Part shown: in pieces, positions 1 to 13,705 of the stretch
Numbering within the stretch: position 1 is the first letter of the stretch
How the letters are laid out: every line of letters begins with the position of its first letter
Source of the DNA: Antedon bifida
Taxonomy: Eukaryota; Echinodermata; Crinoidea; Comatulida; Antedonidae
Assembly (NCBI GenBank): GCA_963402885.1
Contig: OY727099.1
Coordinates: 3,088,001 to 3,152,000 of the forward strand
Reading direction: 5' to 3'
Length of the DNA stretch: 64,000 nt
Notes under the pieces: generated by a model
The model's input: only the letters and a program-made list of their open reading frames with translations
Told to the model about the DNA's origin: nothing
Database searches by the model: none
Position numbers and translations under genes: made by a program

Positions 1-2299
1 AGTTAGCATAATTAACCAATGAAGTCCGAATCAAAACCTTACTTTCTCAACTAAGGTATTGGCGTATATGCATTTAACGTACAGGTAAACAAATACAAAA
101 TAGATAGCCACAATCATAAGAGGTCTTAGTGATTGAACTTCTCTATATTACCAATTTTAAGTAGGCCTTATTATTAGTACTTACGTTATTATTACGTATG
201 TCCTTGATGGATGCTCAAATACTTGTGAATGGAACGGCAGCGCTAAATAAGGACGAAGAATGCCTTTATATTTGACATTTCATTATTATTTTGGTCACAT
301 ACTTGCTACTGCAGGCCTTATATTTGTATAATATGTAGGAGCAGGCATATCAAATTTCGGGAAGTTCTATTTACTAGTATAATGTATATTTTATTATTTG
401 AATCCTAATAATTCGAGGTATGTCGTATACGAATACGTAATAATTATAAGTATGGTTCCTTGTTTAGCAACAGTAGGCTTATAATAATGAAATACCATAA
501 TATAGAAATACAATTGTATATTATAGACCTAGGCTTGTTAATAAACAGAAATATTATTATAACTAGCTGATCAGTTTTGTTCAGAGATAGGCCTATCCGT
601 AATATGTGCAATAATAATATAAAATCCAACGTACTATACCGTACGTCAATTAAACATTTTTTGTTACTAGGCCTACTGTAATTTGTTTTTAATCGTTATC
701 TCATGTTTTTCTGCATTTTACTTTTACTGAAGTGTTACACAATGTAACCACCCTTTTAGTGTATTGCGTGTAATCCTGTTCTTGTACTTGACAAAATGAA
801 AGAATGGAAAGTGGCAACATATTTATCAACTTTAAACGAAATAATGTCCTATATGAATATATTCCCCTATATAAATTAGTTAATTAATAATAATAAATGT
901 TGTTTTTGGTTAATTAAAAAAAAATGAAAAAAGGGGATATTTTTTTTTGCGTGAAGTTGTTGTTCGAAGTTGTGAGGTTAAGAAATGTGTGGAGACAAAC
1001 TTCTGTTTAACGGCCAAAAAGTAACCAATACTGTAACTTAAAGCAGATTAAGATATATGATAGTGTTATTTGATACATTATGTTATGTAAGTCACGTGGG
1101 AAGAGAGTTACATATTTTTAGGGTTTGATTCTGCCTCGTTTAACACCCCTTGTAAATCCGTATCTATTTTCGTTACAGAGTAGTTAAACGGACATTTTCG
1201 AAACCGTAGACGCAAACAATTTTTTTCAAAATAACAATCATAATTCAAGCTTAAATTCACTAATTAAAAACTTCCCAAAGAAGGAACTGTAGTATTTTTC
1301 TAGATATTTTGTAGGTTTTAACGCAGCCCTTGGCTATGATTACCGCAGTCTATTTAGAAACAACCTGTTGACTAACAAGAGCCATACAGGTAATCTACAA
1401 TAGGTGTGTATAGGAATTGCTCGAAAATAACATTGACCCCGGCGTATACTATTGCGGCTGGGCTCAAGGTCACGTAGATTTCCGCAGCAGTGCCCGCAGC
1501 GCATGCTTATTCTTCTTATAAGGGCTCTGCGAGAGGGCTATATAATACCAAGCTTACAGGAAGCTGGCTTTGTCAAAGCCTGCAAACAGTATTCTTTCCA
1601 TTTTGTTTTCTTTAGGCTTATCGTCGTTGCTACTTGGCATTTAAATTTCCCTTTACGGTAACCTTGGACCTAAAAGAAAAGCAAAGTTATCGAAAATAAA
1701 TACGCCTAAAAAGTACAACACCATACACGCGATGCGGAGATAATAATGAAGTTTTACATCATCTTGTTGCACGCAATGCTAAAATAAAAAAAAAACTTTT
1801 GTAAAGATTTTCGTTTTCTCTCTTATTGAATTTAACAGTTGGTTGGTTTCATAATTGGTTAAACAAATTATTTACTTTTTATTTAATCGCAATTATTATT
1901 AATATAACAATTATCAAATTTCAATCAACAATCGTCGGCTTACCCACCCATCGGCTACTGAACACATTTATGTAATTGATGGTAGAAGAAAGATGAATGA
2001 GCATATTAGAATTACATAATTGTGCATTGATATGAATCCGACCTTAAAACAATAAGTGTCATCTTCAATAACCACGCCCATTATTAATTATGTTCTACGT
2101 TACCGGTATTTGAAAGTTTGATCGATATAAATATTATCATCGCCTCAATGTTCAGTGTAAACTGAAACTAATCTAGGATTTGTAGTACATTTTTAAATTT
2201 GAAACAATAAATGGATGATTTTTTTTTATAATGACAATAAAGATATTTTTCATTAAAAAAAATAATTCCTTTAAAAAATATGTTTAAAACATTTTTTTA

Positions 2300-2440
2300 A
2301 ATGTTGTATGGCATTGTAATGTCACATATTACCGTAATTATAGTACTCAATTTGACCAAACATTGATTAAAAAAATATTTATCTGAAAAAAATGTAATTT
2401 AAACAAAAAAGTCATCCGAATTTCAAATGATCAAATTCAA
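2300..2440 (-). repeat. Dispersed AT-rich family, copy 1 (diverged)
   Basis: Shares the core of the family seen at 7.2, 21.8, 54.8, 55.7 and 61.9 kb: a 'TTTGACCAAA' segment followed by a 'gattaaaaaaatattta' and 'ctgaaaaaa' stretch. It is in reverse orientation relative to the 55.7 and 61.9 kb copies and is the most degraded member. Confidence 0.4.
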
Positions 2441-5400
2441 ATATTTATGTTATTAATCTTCATTTTTCATGTTTTGAAATATGGATAAGCGTAATTATTA
2501 TTTTATTATTCTTAAGTCAAAAATATTGATTTACTTTTTTATTTTTGTTCTGTTTATTTTGCTTGTTGAAATGTTTATATTTATAAATATAAGCACATTT
2601 AAATTTTGTAAATAGGTATAAATAGTTTGATGAATAAATATTGACCCTTAGATAAATACAGAGGGCGTAACATGCAAACTGATCAATACATTTAACTTAA
2701 TTATTAATCAAATTCTTGCTGTTAACTTGTTCACAACGAGGTTCGGCGAGGCTGAAGTTATCATGTTAAATGTACCAAAGAACTTCTTCGTAAAGCTTAA
2801 AGATTCGCCATATGCTACATTAATTAATTATATCTCGTATCATCAGGTAAATATTAAAGATTGTTGGTTTCAATTACGAATTTGCAAAATAAATATTTCT
2901 CTTGTCCCTTGTATCTTTAGAATTTTGAAACCCTAATCAATTTGCAGGCTTTATTGTAATGTACATCACTATTTATCAAGTATACAGAACTATTATTAAT
3001 GCTGAGTTGATGTAGAGAAAGTTTTTTATTGTGGAAATAATCATCGCCATAACTTCAAATACAAACACATTTCATTGAAGTTCTGTTGAAAAATTCACCT
3101 TTTAAATTTAATTTTTATTTATTTTATAATATTATGATGTATTCAATTAGAATTTAATAGATTAGTTACCGTATTAATTTTAGAGAAATTTATAGTTTTA
3201 AATTAGTTCATAAATGATTTATGAAAATAGTTTGGGAAACTGTACCGTACTTACCGTACACCTTATTATTTATGAGAAATGTTATAAATAAACTTTTATA
3301 AATTAATCAAAAAGAAAAAGAGTTATATACCCGGCTAAATGTCACTTTTTGTTCCCTGATATATAATAGAGAATTATTAAAAAAAAAAAATAGAGTAGGA
3401 GCTTAATTTGAGATAACATCACAAATGATGTGATAATTGCTTGAAACGTCTGGAAATTACCGGTAAACTCTAATTTGTTAACTTGTTACTATATTATCGT
3501 ATTATATTAAAAAGCAGGTAAGCTCCTTCAACAATACATGGTATAATACAAGTATATAATACTGACATTTAAGACAAGAAAAATAACGGTGTTTTGGCCA
3601 TGTCTATTACTTAACTATAGAAAAAATGTCAGACTGTTGTTTGACAAGTACTTTTTCTATTTCATTTGGAGCCAGATTATGAACAAATTCAATTCAGTTT
3701 GTTTTTCATCAACACTTTATCAGTATTGATTTCCTTACAAAATACATGTATCTATTGTAATAAAAAACCAACATGTTTCGTAAGCACGTCAAATAGAGAA
3801 TGATTCTAGCTTCTAGAAAAAAAGAATTAAGAAGGTTTATATCCGTGGTTAGTGGAGTTTGGCGCCGCTACTGTTTTGCTACGCCTCTGGCGGTACACGC
3901 TTGTACAATGAGCTTTGGCAATACCTGTGTACAGCATGGAAATTCTATCTTGTCGTTTATCCGTAACCAATTGTTGGCAATCCAATAACACTAACTAATA
4001 TTGTAGAAAGGTGTCCAATTGCTCCTTAAATACACTTCGTAATTAATTACCTGTTACTAAATAATCCGAATGAGTGTTAAATTAATCGATACGATTAAGC
4101 AAATTTGGTATGTTTAATTTTTCAAGCAAGTAATAGGGATAAAATTGTGTAAGCGCGATGGTATATTCTAATTGGTTGCACTCGATTTAACTTAATGTTG
4201 TTTTATGATTTGGATGTGGTTATGTCGCATGCTCAACTGCTTCGGTACAAATGAATGAAGAAGATCTAGCCTACGATTTCACGCATCTTTTGATTTATAT
4301 AGCAAGCAGACAGATCAAGAAACTTAGCGAATATGCTTGCCTACAAATTCCTTCTTCCTGCCTTTACGATGGGTAATTTTACAATAAGCCTAAAGTTTGA
4401 AAACGAAAGCACTGACCAAACCCGTTGTTGAAATATGGAGAAACGTTTTCCTTCAGAAACAAAAACCAATTTAAATCATGATGTACTTTCAATGTTCTGT
4501 CTCTCCTTTCTTTTGTGAGGGTACTAGGTCTACATTGTCTAAAGTTAGCAAACATTTTCCCTCCATGCTGACTCCTATCCGTCTTCAAACAAACGGCAGA
4601 AACAATCGTATTCACCACTAGACTCTCTTCTCTTGAAAATACTAAACATTTAGCGCTACCATATTCCATTAAATTAGCAATTAGATTCACCCCGCTTTCA
4701 CAAATTGATCTGTTATTGCCTGTGTGTATTAATTATGAACATTTGTAAAATAGAATATAAAATAATTACGTTGTTGGTTTTTCTATTCTTATTACACTAT
4801 TCAATTGCATGAGGAATTGATATCTATTTTAATAAAATTTATTTATTTAGATAAAATTATTTATTTCTAATTTCTCCATGGTAATTGTAACTGCAACTAC
4901 GAATGGTAGAGATACGATGATTATTGTAAATGATACTAATCATTGTTTTTATCATAATCATCATATCACTCATGAACCTAATCACGACCGGACACGATTT
5001 ACGCTAACATCATAACAAATTTGAAACATCTTCAAAGATATTTTTCCGAAGGTCACCAATATTGTTTGAATTTTCCACTTGAACTGAGCATGACATTCTA
5101 GGCCTACCTGTTAAGACAAAGGCCAATTTCAAGGTCAGAATTTAGCAATCCAAAGAAGCCTAATCAACTAGAAACATTTGCGTGCATACGACTGATTTTA
5201 AATTTTCCGGGTAATAGCATAAACATAGCAATTGTACGTTCATTATATTGTTTTTACTATACAATAAAATTAATTACCGTAGACTGACACGCGATTATCA
5301 TATCCTAATTTTAAATTTTAAATCAATTGGTGGCGCATTTCATGTATTGTGCTTGTGTGTTATATATTAAGAAAGATCAAATAACGAAATAATAGTAAAC

Positions 5401-7140
5401 ACGAGTTAAATTGGAAGATTATTGGTGGTAATAATAACCACGTGCATATAAAACAGGCCTAAATATTGTCAGACGAATTATTGTGAGCAGTACGGTACCT
5501 AATTTGTAATTTTACCTGGAATTTATACATTTATACACGAAGTAGACCGTAATCAAATATATCCTATCAATTAAAAATAAAAAACAATGGTGGAATCAAC
5601 AAAATATAGGCCTATAGCACCCATTTAGTACACTAGGTCAATTTAATAGATATGTATTGTGTATTGTAGAAAACATGCGCTTTTAGATAAAAAATAACTC
5701 AAAGTAGAAGAGATCACATAGGTAGTTCTAATTGGACCATGTGATTGATTTACAATGTTTGTAAAGTTTATTATTTTGTAGAAAAAAATCGTATGAACTG
5801 TTTATTGTGTTAGATTTAGTACATTTTATCAGTCTATACTCTACTATTTTACAGTAGTCAGCAAGAAAGTAACTTGGACTTTCTGCATGGTGATGTTAAG
5901 GCCTAAACCATTTCAAAAAATAAACACCAAAAAACAATGAAAAAAAATACGAAAAAACAAACAAAACCAAAAACAAATAGGCCTAGGCCTTAACTAATTC
6001 AAATTGATGGTTAAAGTTTGACGTAGGGTCAAATATTCTATAAAAATGCTATTGTTTCGGGTTACTAACTTTGGTTCAGGTTTTCAAAATATCTTTTGAC
6101 TAGCTTGCTTATAGGCCTAACGGGTACGGAAGGAGACACGGTCTAGTGTGTAAGTGATGATAGAGCTTAGGCTATTGTTACCAATTAATTAGTTTATTTA
6201 GATATGTTGTGTATCTAACGAAATCAAATACAGCAATGTATTTAAATGTTATTTCACTTTTAGCAAACACAGCGACAGCTCAATAGGATATTATTTTTCA
6301 ATGTATTTAACGAATAATAGCGTTACCACAAGATATGTTTGAACCTACATTTTGCACGTGGAAGTGGTTCATAAAAGAAACCAAACACTACAATGTACTC
6401 ACATGTTATTTCAACTGACAATGTATTAAAAAATAGAAAAAAAAACAGCAATAGGCCTAAGTAATACAATATTTGATTCTTCTTCTAACTTTTCATTTAT
6501 AACGTTATTCAACAATGGCTTTACCGCAACCCATGTTAATACTTTAAAAAAAATAGAAATTCAGACGCCCATAATTCAATGTAGCAAGTAAAACACAGTA
6601 TGGTATACGTTTGGTAGGCCAATATACTAGTTGAATTAAACCAACTTGTTCTATATAAAAAAACAAGCATGTAACCATTAGGCCTAAACTTATGGTATCA
6701 TCATTCAACAAAATATAGACATTTTACAGAAATAAAATTAGTATACATACTCACCCACTTCAGCATAAGTTGAATATATAAGTAATCGAAAGAATATCTT
6801 TCCCAACAATAGTTGACTTAAATGTAGAGATACTGTAAGCATGTGCTTTTCCACAACTGGAATAAAGTGCGCATTACTATAAGTTTGGATAAAAGTTTAT
6901 TAGGATTTGATTGGCTGTGTTGTTTTCGATGACGTAACTCATATTGAAGTAATGCCTTTACGATTGGTCAAATAGTTTCCGATCTGTTTCTGTCAGTAAT
7001 GAATGAACTTAATTTTATTACAAATGTTTATGTTTAAAGATCAAGTTGTACCGAATGATTTAGAGATGTAGTTGTTTGACAGTTCTCGTTCTTGTTGAAT
7101 GGAATGAGGTGTACCTGTTAAAATAATATTTCAACTACAG

Positions 7141-7370
7141 GAGAAAAATGTTACAGATATATTGTGCCCTAAACATATTTGTTTTTTCAATTTTTTTTGT
7201 TGAATAGGCCATTTTAATGTCACAAAATAGTTATTCACTTTGACCAAAAACTGGATGAGAAAACAAATTATTTTCCTGGAAAAAACGTAATTTAAAGCAA
7301 AAAAAACAAAACAAACTTAGGCCTATATTGTCTGTCAGACAATGGTTTTTAGTTTCAAAACTGTTTCTTT
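7141..7370 (-). repeat. Dispersed AT-rich family, copy 2
   Basis: Reverse-orientation copy containing the 'ATAGTTATTCACTTTGACC' core at about 7,226-7,245 and a relative of the terminal segment reading gggacaatacatcttt in the plus copies. It ends in an imperfect palindrome (tgtctgtcagacaatgg) that matches the ggctggcagcc palindrome of the plus copies. Confidence 0.5.
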
Positions 7371-10300
7371 CGTCTTTTTGTAAGTGAAATAATTGGTGAA
7401 TAACTTTCTGAACTGTAGACTATATGTTTGGACTAAAAATATAGCGCGAAGTACTATAACTACAAAATTGGACAGACGGTATTAATTCATTACAGGAACT
7501 GTGATTAATCATTTAGTTAAAATTCCAGATTGTTTACATTGTTAGACATAAAAAAAGGCTAGATTTGTTTTTGTCTTGTTAGAGTGATGAAAAGCACACT
7601 CTTCCCTTTCCGCAACGTCATAAAAAAAGTACAGTCACGTGGAGTTTGAGTGTAGGGTAATTGATGAAGTTTCATCTCTTATTGTGTTATCAAACTGACA
7701 CGAGAGAATTAAAAAATGGTGATTCAAAGAAATAAACTACTTCCGGTTTAGAAGTGCTTCAATTGAAAAGTGAACAAATAAAGGAAATGCAATAACATGT
7801 AATTCGCTCTTGAAAAGTAACTAATATTACATAAGACAGTTAATTAAGTATTTAAACTTGTTGCGTGTAGTCTTTTTTGGTGTTTTTGTTGGGATTTTTT
7901 TCGAAAAATGGTCAAATGTCATATGTTCTTATTTTAATGTTTATTTTACACGTACGATTTGGTATTCTCAAACATGTTTTGCTAATTGACAGTAACGGTA
8001 TTGTTTCTAACAGTGCACAATTACTGTGTATACTTCTATCAAACATTACATTGGCAATTTATAAATAATATGTTAAAAAAATTGTAGGCTTAGTTAACAC
8101 TCATCAAGATTTTCAATTTTATTATTAATCTACAAATGTGTTTATGCGTAGGAACAAGATGTACAATTGGTATAATTACTCACCTCTTATTCCATCAATA
8201 TAACCATTACCACCCCGCCACACCCAACCTCCCCAACCCAAGAATCGTCCTACACAAACTATACTACATCAGGTTTCTGTTGTCACGTGAATATCAACGA
8301 ATGAGTGTTGACAGCTATAGTAGGAAGTAAGATAGTCAACAAAGATGTTTTCGAATAAGCGGAAAACAATAATGTCGTTTTTAATTCCAAATTTTAATCA
8401 ATAAATTAGTTTTTATTGTTTTTAAGGGCCTATCTGTTGTAAATTACGTGTTTTAATGTCACAACAATCACTTTTAAATGTCGATTTTAATTAGTTTTTA
8501 AATGTATACTGTTAAATTGTTAGTATCTAACTTTTGATGATGATGTTTGTTGTCAATTCAAAATGTTAAACAGCCTATTTCTGATAATTTGTTTTCGCAT
8601 ATATCGCTTTTATACTTGTGTATTTTAGACTGATGTAGGCCTACCTTTTTTTATCAGGCATAAATATTTGACTTTGGAAGGGAGAACCAACTTGAGTGAA
8701 CTTGACAGTATCTTCAACTTATACCTACATGGTAAAAGCATGTAGGCCTACCTAATACATTATAGGTCATAGTAAAGGGTTAGATTTGTGTGTCTATAGA
8801 TGGCTCAACATTATGTGGAGTTGTTGTAATATCTCATTGATTAAAACTCGACGACTATTACCACAATGTTATCATTGGTTTTAATCACACCGTAGATCAA
8901 CATGATATCGTTAAAATAATCCTCTGTAGCCGCTGACCATCTAATTAGTCATAATAATGCTTTATGCGTATAAAAGCCGATATAACACTATATAGATTGC
9001 TTAAAGATAACCTACATGATAATCGAAATCACATCTTAAGGCATAACTAACTACATTATCGATGTTATTGTCTCTCACTGTAACGTATGTATATCATAGT
9101 TTTCATGTCAATTTTACTTCTACGCAATGCTTTCTTTGAGAGAGTATAGTCTTTGGGACACTCCGTATTCATGGGACACTTTCTTGCGCAAAACATGGAA
9201 AATATGTTTCAACACAACTGCCGACCTCTATTCAGAGGACTCTTCCTTGTTGGGTCCTGTAAATAAGTGAATGATAACGACTACATCTTCTTATCTCGTA
9301 CTTAAAAAGATATCATGAATTCTAATTTAGTAAATATTAACAAATTCAATTAATGAAATCACTTCTGTTAAAAGGCAATATATTGTCTCTCTGTTGCCAT
9401 TTAAATTTCAATCTTTTCTATATGAATTCAAATACTACTGGTTCGTAAACCTACTTTTGTTATCGTCTTAATCCATTACTTAATATTAATTACAGCACTT
9501 AGACCATTGTGCCTGAACAGTGTTCAACACAGCCAATCAAAATTACGTAAAAAGTAGTAATTAATTAGTCTTTCTTTAAAATCACCCTGTGGGCATGCAT
9601 TACGCATGAGCAAACGATTGTTTCCGTTTTTCAGAGTATGGTATTCTTTCATTTTATTTAGCCTATTGCTACTTAATGGTGTTTTAATTATTGTAAGTAA
9701 AATTCACCAACAATAGCGTAATGTTCAACATTGCATCTGTCGCACAGGGCCCGCTCGGGCTTATTTGTTTACCAACCAACATAGAAAAGAAAATTGTATT
9801 AGTTACCTCTAATCTAAACAATTGTAAATCTAAAACGAAAATGCAACCGATTTCTTATATTATTTAAATATTCGATTACAATAATCATAACAATAACAAT
9901 AGTTTAATTGTCCTTAAATTATTTTTTAATTACATTTTTTGTGAATATTTTTTTTATGTTTAATTGACCACACTTCGGGCACATTGATGGACTTACTTAA
10001 ATTAAGTAACAACTTAACACAGTTAATTTAGCAAATTTGTAAAAAGGTCATCATTTACGAAAACCTACGCATATTATTTAGTCACGCAACTACTTCATGG
10101 CTTATTAGTAATAATAATTGTTAATTATTATTGGTCGTTACGGGTTACATTTGGTCTACTTTACGTTTGAGTTATTATACTTCAGTCATTCATAATGTTA
10201 TGCTATTTCCTTACTCTCAAATTAAATATACCGATTCTTTTTGGTGTTGTGGCGTAATCAAACGACATATATATTATATTTAATGTATAGGCAATGATCT

Positions 10301-11457
10301 ACTACCACAGGCCTAACTTAGTGAAATGAAGTAATTCACTACTGCTTCTAGGATAGTATTAATACTACCGTATTTTTACATTTTTTAAACAAATAAACAA
10401 ATACGACAGCCTCCTAGATATTTAACAATAAGGGAAAAATGAAACGGCAATTTAGTCTCACCATGGAGAAACTTATTTCTCCATTGTCTCACTAAAAGTT
10501 AACAATAAAACAGATCAGTAGAGGGCGCTAAGTAGACTACTAAAGGGAATCATTCTGATATTAAGATTTGAAAAATGTAAAGTTAAAAATTCTATAGTAA
10601 AATAATATAAAATATTCATTTCTTCGTATATAAAATATAACCTTGTTTAAATCAATTACTTTCGTTCAATTTAAAATCTATAATGATAAATCATCAGGTA
10701 ATTGTATGCCTTTTGAGTGTTTTTTAGACCTTCTTTGTAACTGTTATGCACCTTTTTGTTTCGTTCTAGCCTACACCCAAGATGTGACCTGGGATGCTTG
10801 TAACATTCTTATGTATTTATTTTTAAAAATTTAAATTTAAAAATTGATATATCAATCAAAAATAATACAACGTCTGCCAAAAGGCGGAAAAGTAGTATTT
10901 TACAATTGGCCTACAATTCATAAAAAAAAAAAAATTAAATTAAAGGAAAAAAGTTACACATCAAATTAATTGAGTGTATTTTTATTATTTTCAGAATAAA
11001 CAAATGAATAAATACATTATTTATTTTAAATCAATTAAATAAAAAAATGAATCCTCACCTTAAATTATATTTAATTTAAAGATATATTTAGGTTATGGCT
11101 AATGATTTGTAATTGTATATAAATAATAATTTATTAACTTCCCGCTAATAGCATAATAACATCCAATGGCGAAAGTAATAACCTACCATAGGATAGTCGT
11201 TATTAAAACATACTCATCCGAATCTATTTCTTCTGTCTTCTGTTATTCTAACAAGGCCAGATATTGACAGCGTTTCGACTCTAACACGGCACGATATTCA
11301 TTCGCCCTGACAGATGACGTCATCATCCCCACACGGTAACTTCTTTACAGTTATCTGATAAAAGAGTAACTGTGTTGTTCTGAACATTATTGATACCGGC
11401 CGGCATCTTTTCATCTTCGATACCATTTTTCTTCTCATCCTGAGACAAGTTTTAAAA

Positions 11458-13700
11458 ATGCGTGTGAGATATGTGCTTGCTGTATTCATGACATTATTTA
11501 TTTGGTGAGTTTACCGGAGTTTCTAAGTTGTTTTAACGCCCCTTTTATTGAATAAAACGATATTTATAAGTAAGTTTCTTTTTGTTTATCCAATTCGAAA
11601 AACTTTACATAATAATAAGTACAAACATAACTTATTACTACTACTACTACTTTCTCAAGTAGACTGTTTATCTTCTCGAATTGGACCAACAAAAATAGAA
11701 AGTTACTAATAAATTGAATGTTTGAATCAAAATGAAAATATCTTAAGTTAGGTGATTGTTTAATTAGATTAGATATATAATAGTGTGTATAAACATTGTG
11801 TGTAAGCCGGTAACACACCTTATATTAGTTAGCATGTTTAATTACGTTTTAGACAGACTTGCCGAAGTATTGACTACAACCTCTAATGTATATAAAGTTC
11901 TTATTCTGGATTATTATCGAGAATAGAGATAATAGAGCATCTATTCTACCTATCAGGCTTGATTATTTACCCGGGTAAGTTGGTTTGATAGGCGGCACAA
12001 TTATCGCTAACTTTGGTAAACTTTGGCTTACCAGGTAAATAAGCCTTAACAGGCGCGGTGTCTAGGCATACCGTATGTGTATTAAGAGATCTATCTTTCT
12101 TTTTATTAACCTGTTATAAAAGTCTCTGTTCCACTAATTGTATTTTCAGTTCTGAGTGTATGATATGTTTTTGTGGTAAAACACTGAAGGAAAAAAAGAA
12201 ACTATGTAAAGGTTCTCCAACCAAATCCAGCGAATGCCCGTTTGGAACCAATTTGGTACCCGACGCATGTGGGTGTTGTCAGGAATGCTCTAAGGTAAAA
12301 GTTGTTTATTTCTGATATCACTATGTCTGACTACGGTGGGTAGATTGTTGTAGGCCTACACATTACCGTAGTAAAATGTCTGTTTTTGTCGTCATCATAA
12401 TCTTCTTGCAACCCACAATGCACTTCGTTATCAACATCATCACCATAGGCCTACTAATTTATTCAATAAGCGTCAACATAACACTTCGAACCAAATCCTC
12501 TCTTCATCGATTTATGTTAGATCATCATCGTCATCATTATCATCGTCATCATCATCACCTCCTTTTTCTAGCATCACCTTTCTAATCATTATCTAACAAC
12601 AGATCTATGTTTTGTCTTTGCAGAGATTGAATGAGCCCTGTGGTGGCATGATGAGTGCGATGGGAAAATGTTCAAATGGCTTAATTTGTAGTTGCCGACC
12701 ACCATTAAACACTGGGTACTGCACTGTCCCACAAAGTGAGTACAGTACTTATTGAATAAGAAATGGCTTGTGTGTGTAGTTACTAATATTGGTAAAAAGA
12801 TAAATATTTTGGCACACAAGTCCTGTCATACGTATATTTGAGCTGGTATCAAATGTGGTGATCCGCTGGTGGCGCTCGTAAAGAAATACTAACAACATGA
12901 ACAAAGAAACAAAAGAGACTTGAGATAATAATTGATAATTCCTCTGTTTGCTCACGCGCTCCTAATAGTACTCGTTAAAGATCTAGGCCTACTCGACTAC
13001 TGCTCGTATAGAAACAGAGAGGAGCTGCTCAGACACACTGATAACAACAGGGTACACCGCCATCTACACTAAAGGTTTTACCAACTGTTTTGCTTTCTTA
13101 TAACAGCGCCCCCTTTTATGTATTAATACTAAGCAGTAGACCTATGAGCAGCCCTACAACAAAATCACCGAATAAAACTCTAGATAGTGTTTCATGTATT
13201 TCACTAAATTAAGAAATATGAGCAAATAATTAAAACCATTTTATTTCTGAAAGCGTATGTGTTTTTATTTTATAGCATGTGACTCTGTAAGGAAAGATGA
13301 TCCGCGGGGTTTTCTGACCCCAAGATTCAACAGTCACCATGAAAAGTGCCGCCAAAAGCTAATAGCGCCCTCCGATCAAGTTGTCCATCTCATGATATAC
13401 AAAGTATCTGGTCTTGGATACGCTCAACAAGGCAGGACCTGCGTAACAAAACTCCAGATCATTGACTACACAGAACATTCAGGAAAGCAGATCACCGACG
13501 TATGTTCTAATCAGGAAGGCGGTTTTCCAATCAAGTTTAAGTCTTCTACGCGTAGGTTAGATATCGTTTTTATACAAGATGAACGTGGCTGTGGTTATTA
13601 TGGACCGTTTGATATGAACGCGAAGTACAGAGCCTCCTACGAGTTTGTACCAAGTGAAGGATCTGGTACTGATGAGTCTAACTTGTCTATGATACCATAA
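11458..13700 (+). CDS. Secreted IGFBP-domain plus CUB-like-domain protein, 4 exons, 242 aa
   Basis: Exons 11458-11504, 12150-12294, 12624-12735 and 13276-13700 join with GT-AG introns in phases 2, 0 and 1 to give one 242-residue frame. The start encodes a hydrophobic signal peptide (MRVRYVLAVFMTLFI). Residues 16-102 form a cysteine-rich insulin-like-growth-factor-binding-protein N-domain, with the signature GCCQEC and then a PCGG...C...G.IC...G.YC half. Residues 103 to about 232 look like a CUB domain: cysteines at the expected places, a LTPRFNS turn near the start, a CGYYGPFD segment and an aromatic ASYEF end. The protein is probably extracellular; binding of an insulin-like or other ligand is inferred from the fold. 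A degenerate TATA-like stretch (gataaaag) lies about 100 bp upstream. The last exon is followed at once by AATAAA (13700-13705), with another at 14703. IGFBP joined to CUB is not an arrangement I recognise from named families (CCN, HTRA, KAZALD). Confidence 0.87.
12528..12564 (+). repeat. Imperfect ATC/GTC trinucleotide run
   Basis: A run of cat, cgt and cac triplets in intron 2 of the IGFBP-CUB gene. It looks like an ordinary microsatellite. Confidence 0.6.
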
Positions 13701-13705
13701 ATAAA

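Larger units (their letters stand above)
1..11457. other. Gene-poor AT-rich stretch upstream of the IGFBP-CUB gene
   Basis: No spliced or single-exon gene can be supported here. Open frames are short and lack recognisable domains or good exon structure. The stretch holds two diverged copies of a dispersed AT-rich family (about 2,300-2,440 and 7,141-7,370), many AGGCCTA or TAGGCCTA palindromes, and simple A/T runs. A short open frame at 2,763-2,846 ends exactly at a CAG followed by gtaaat and could be an isolated exon, but nothing else supports it. A 103-codon minus-strand frame at 4,379-4,690 is the longest open frame in this stretch and matches no family I know. Confidence 0.6.

Noticed and set aside
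4251..4376. 41-codon plus-strand frame beginning MNEEDLAYDF
   Set aside because: Plausible composition but too short, no family, no supporting signals.
4379..4690. 103-codon minus-strand frame
   Set aside because: Longest frame of the left arm but without domain, signal peptide, splice partners or polyadenylation signal. Kept only as a note.
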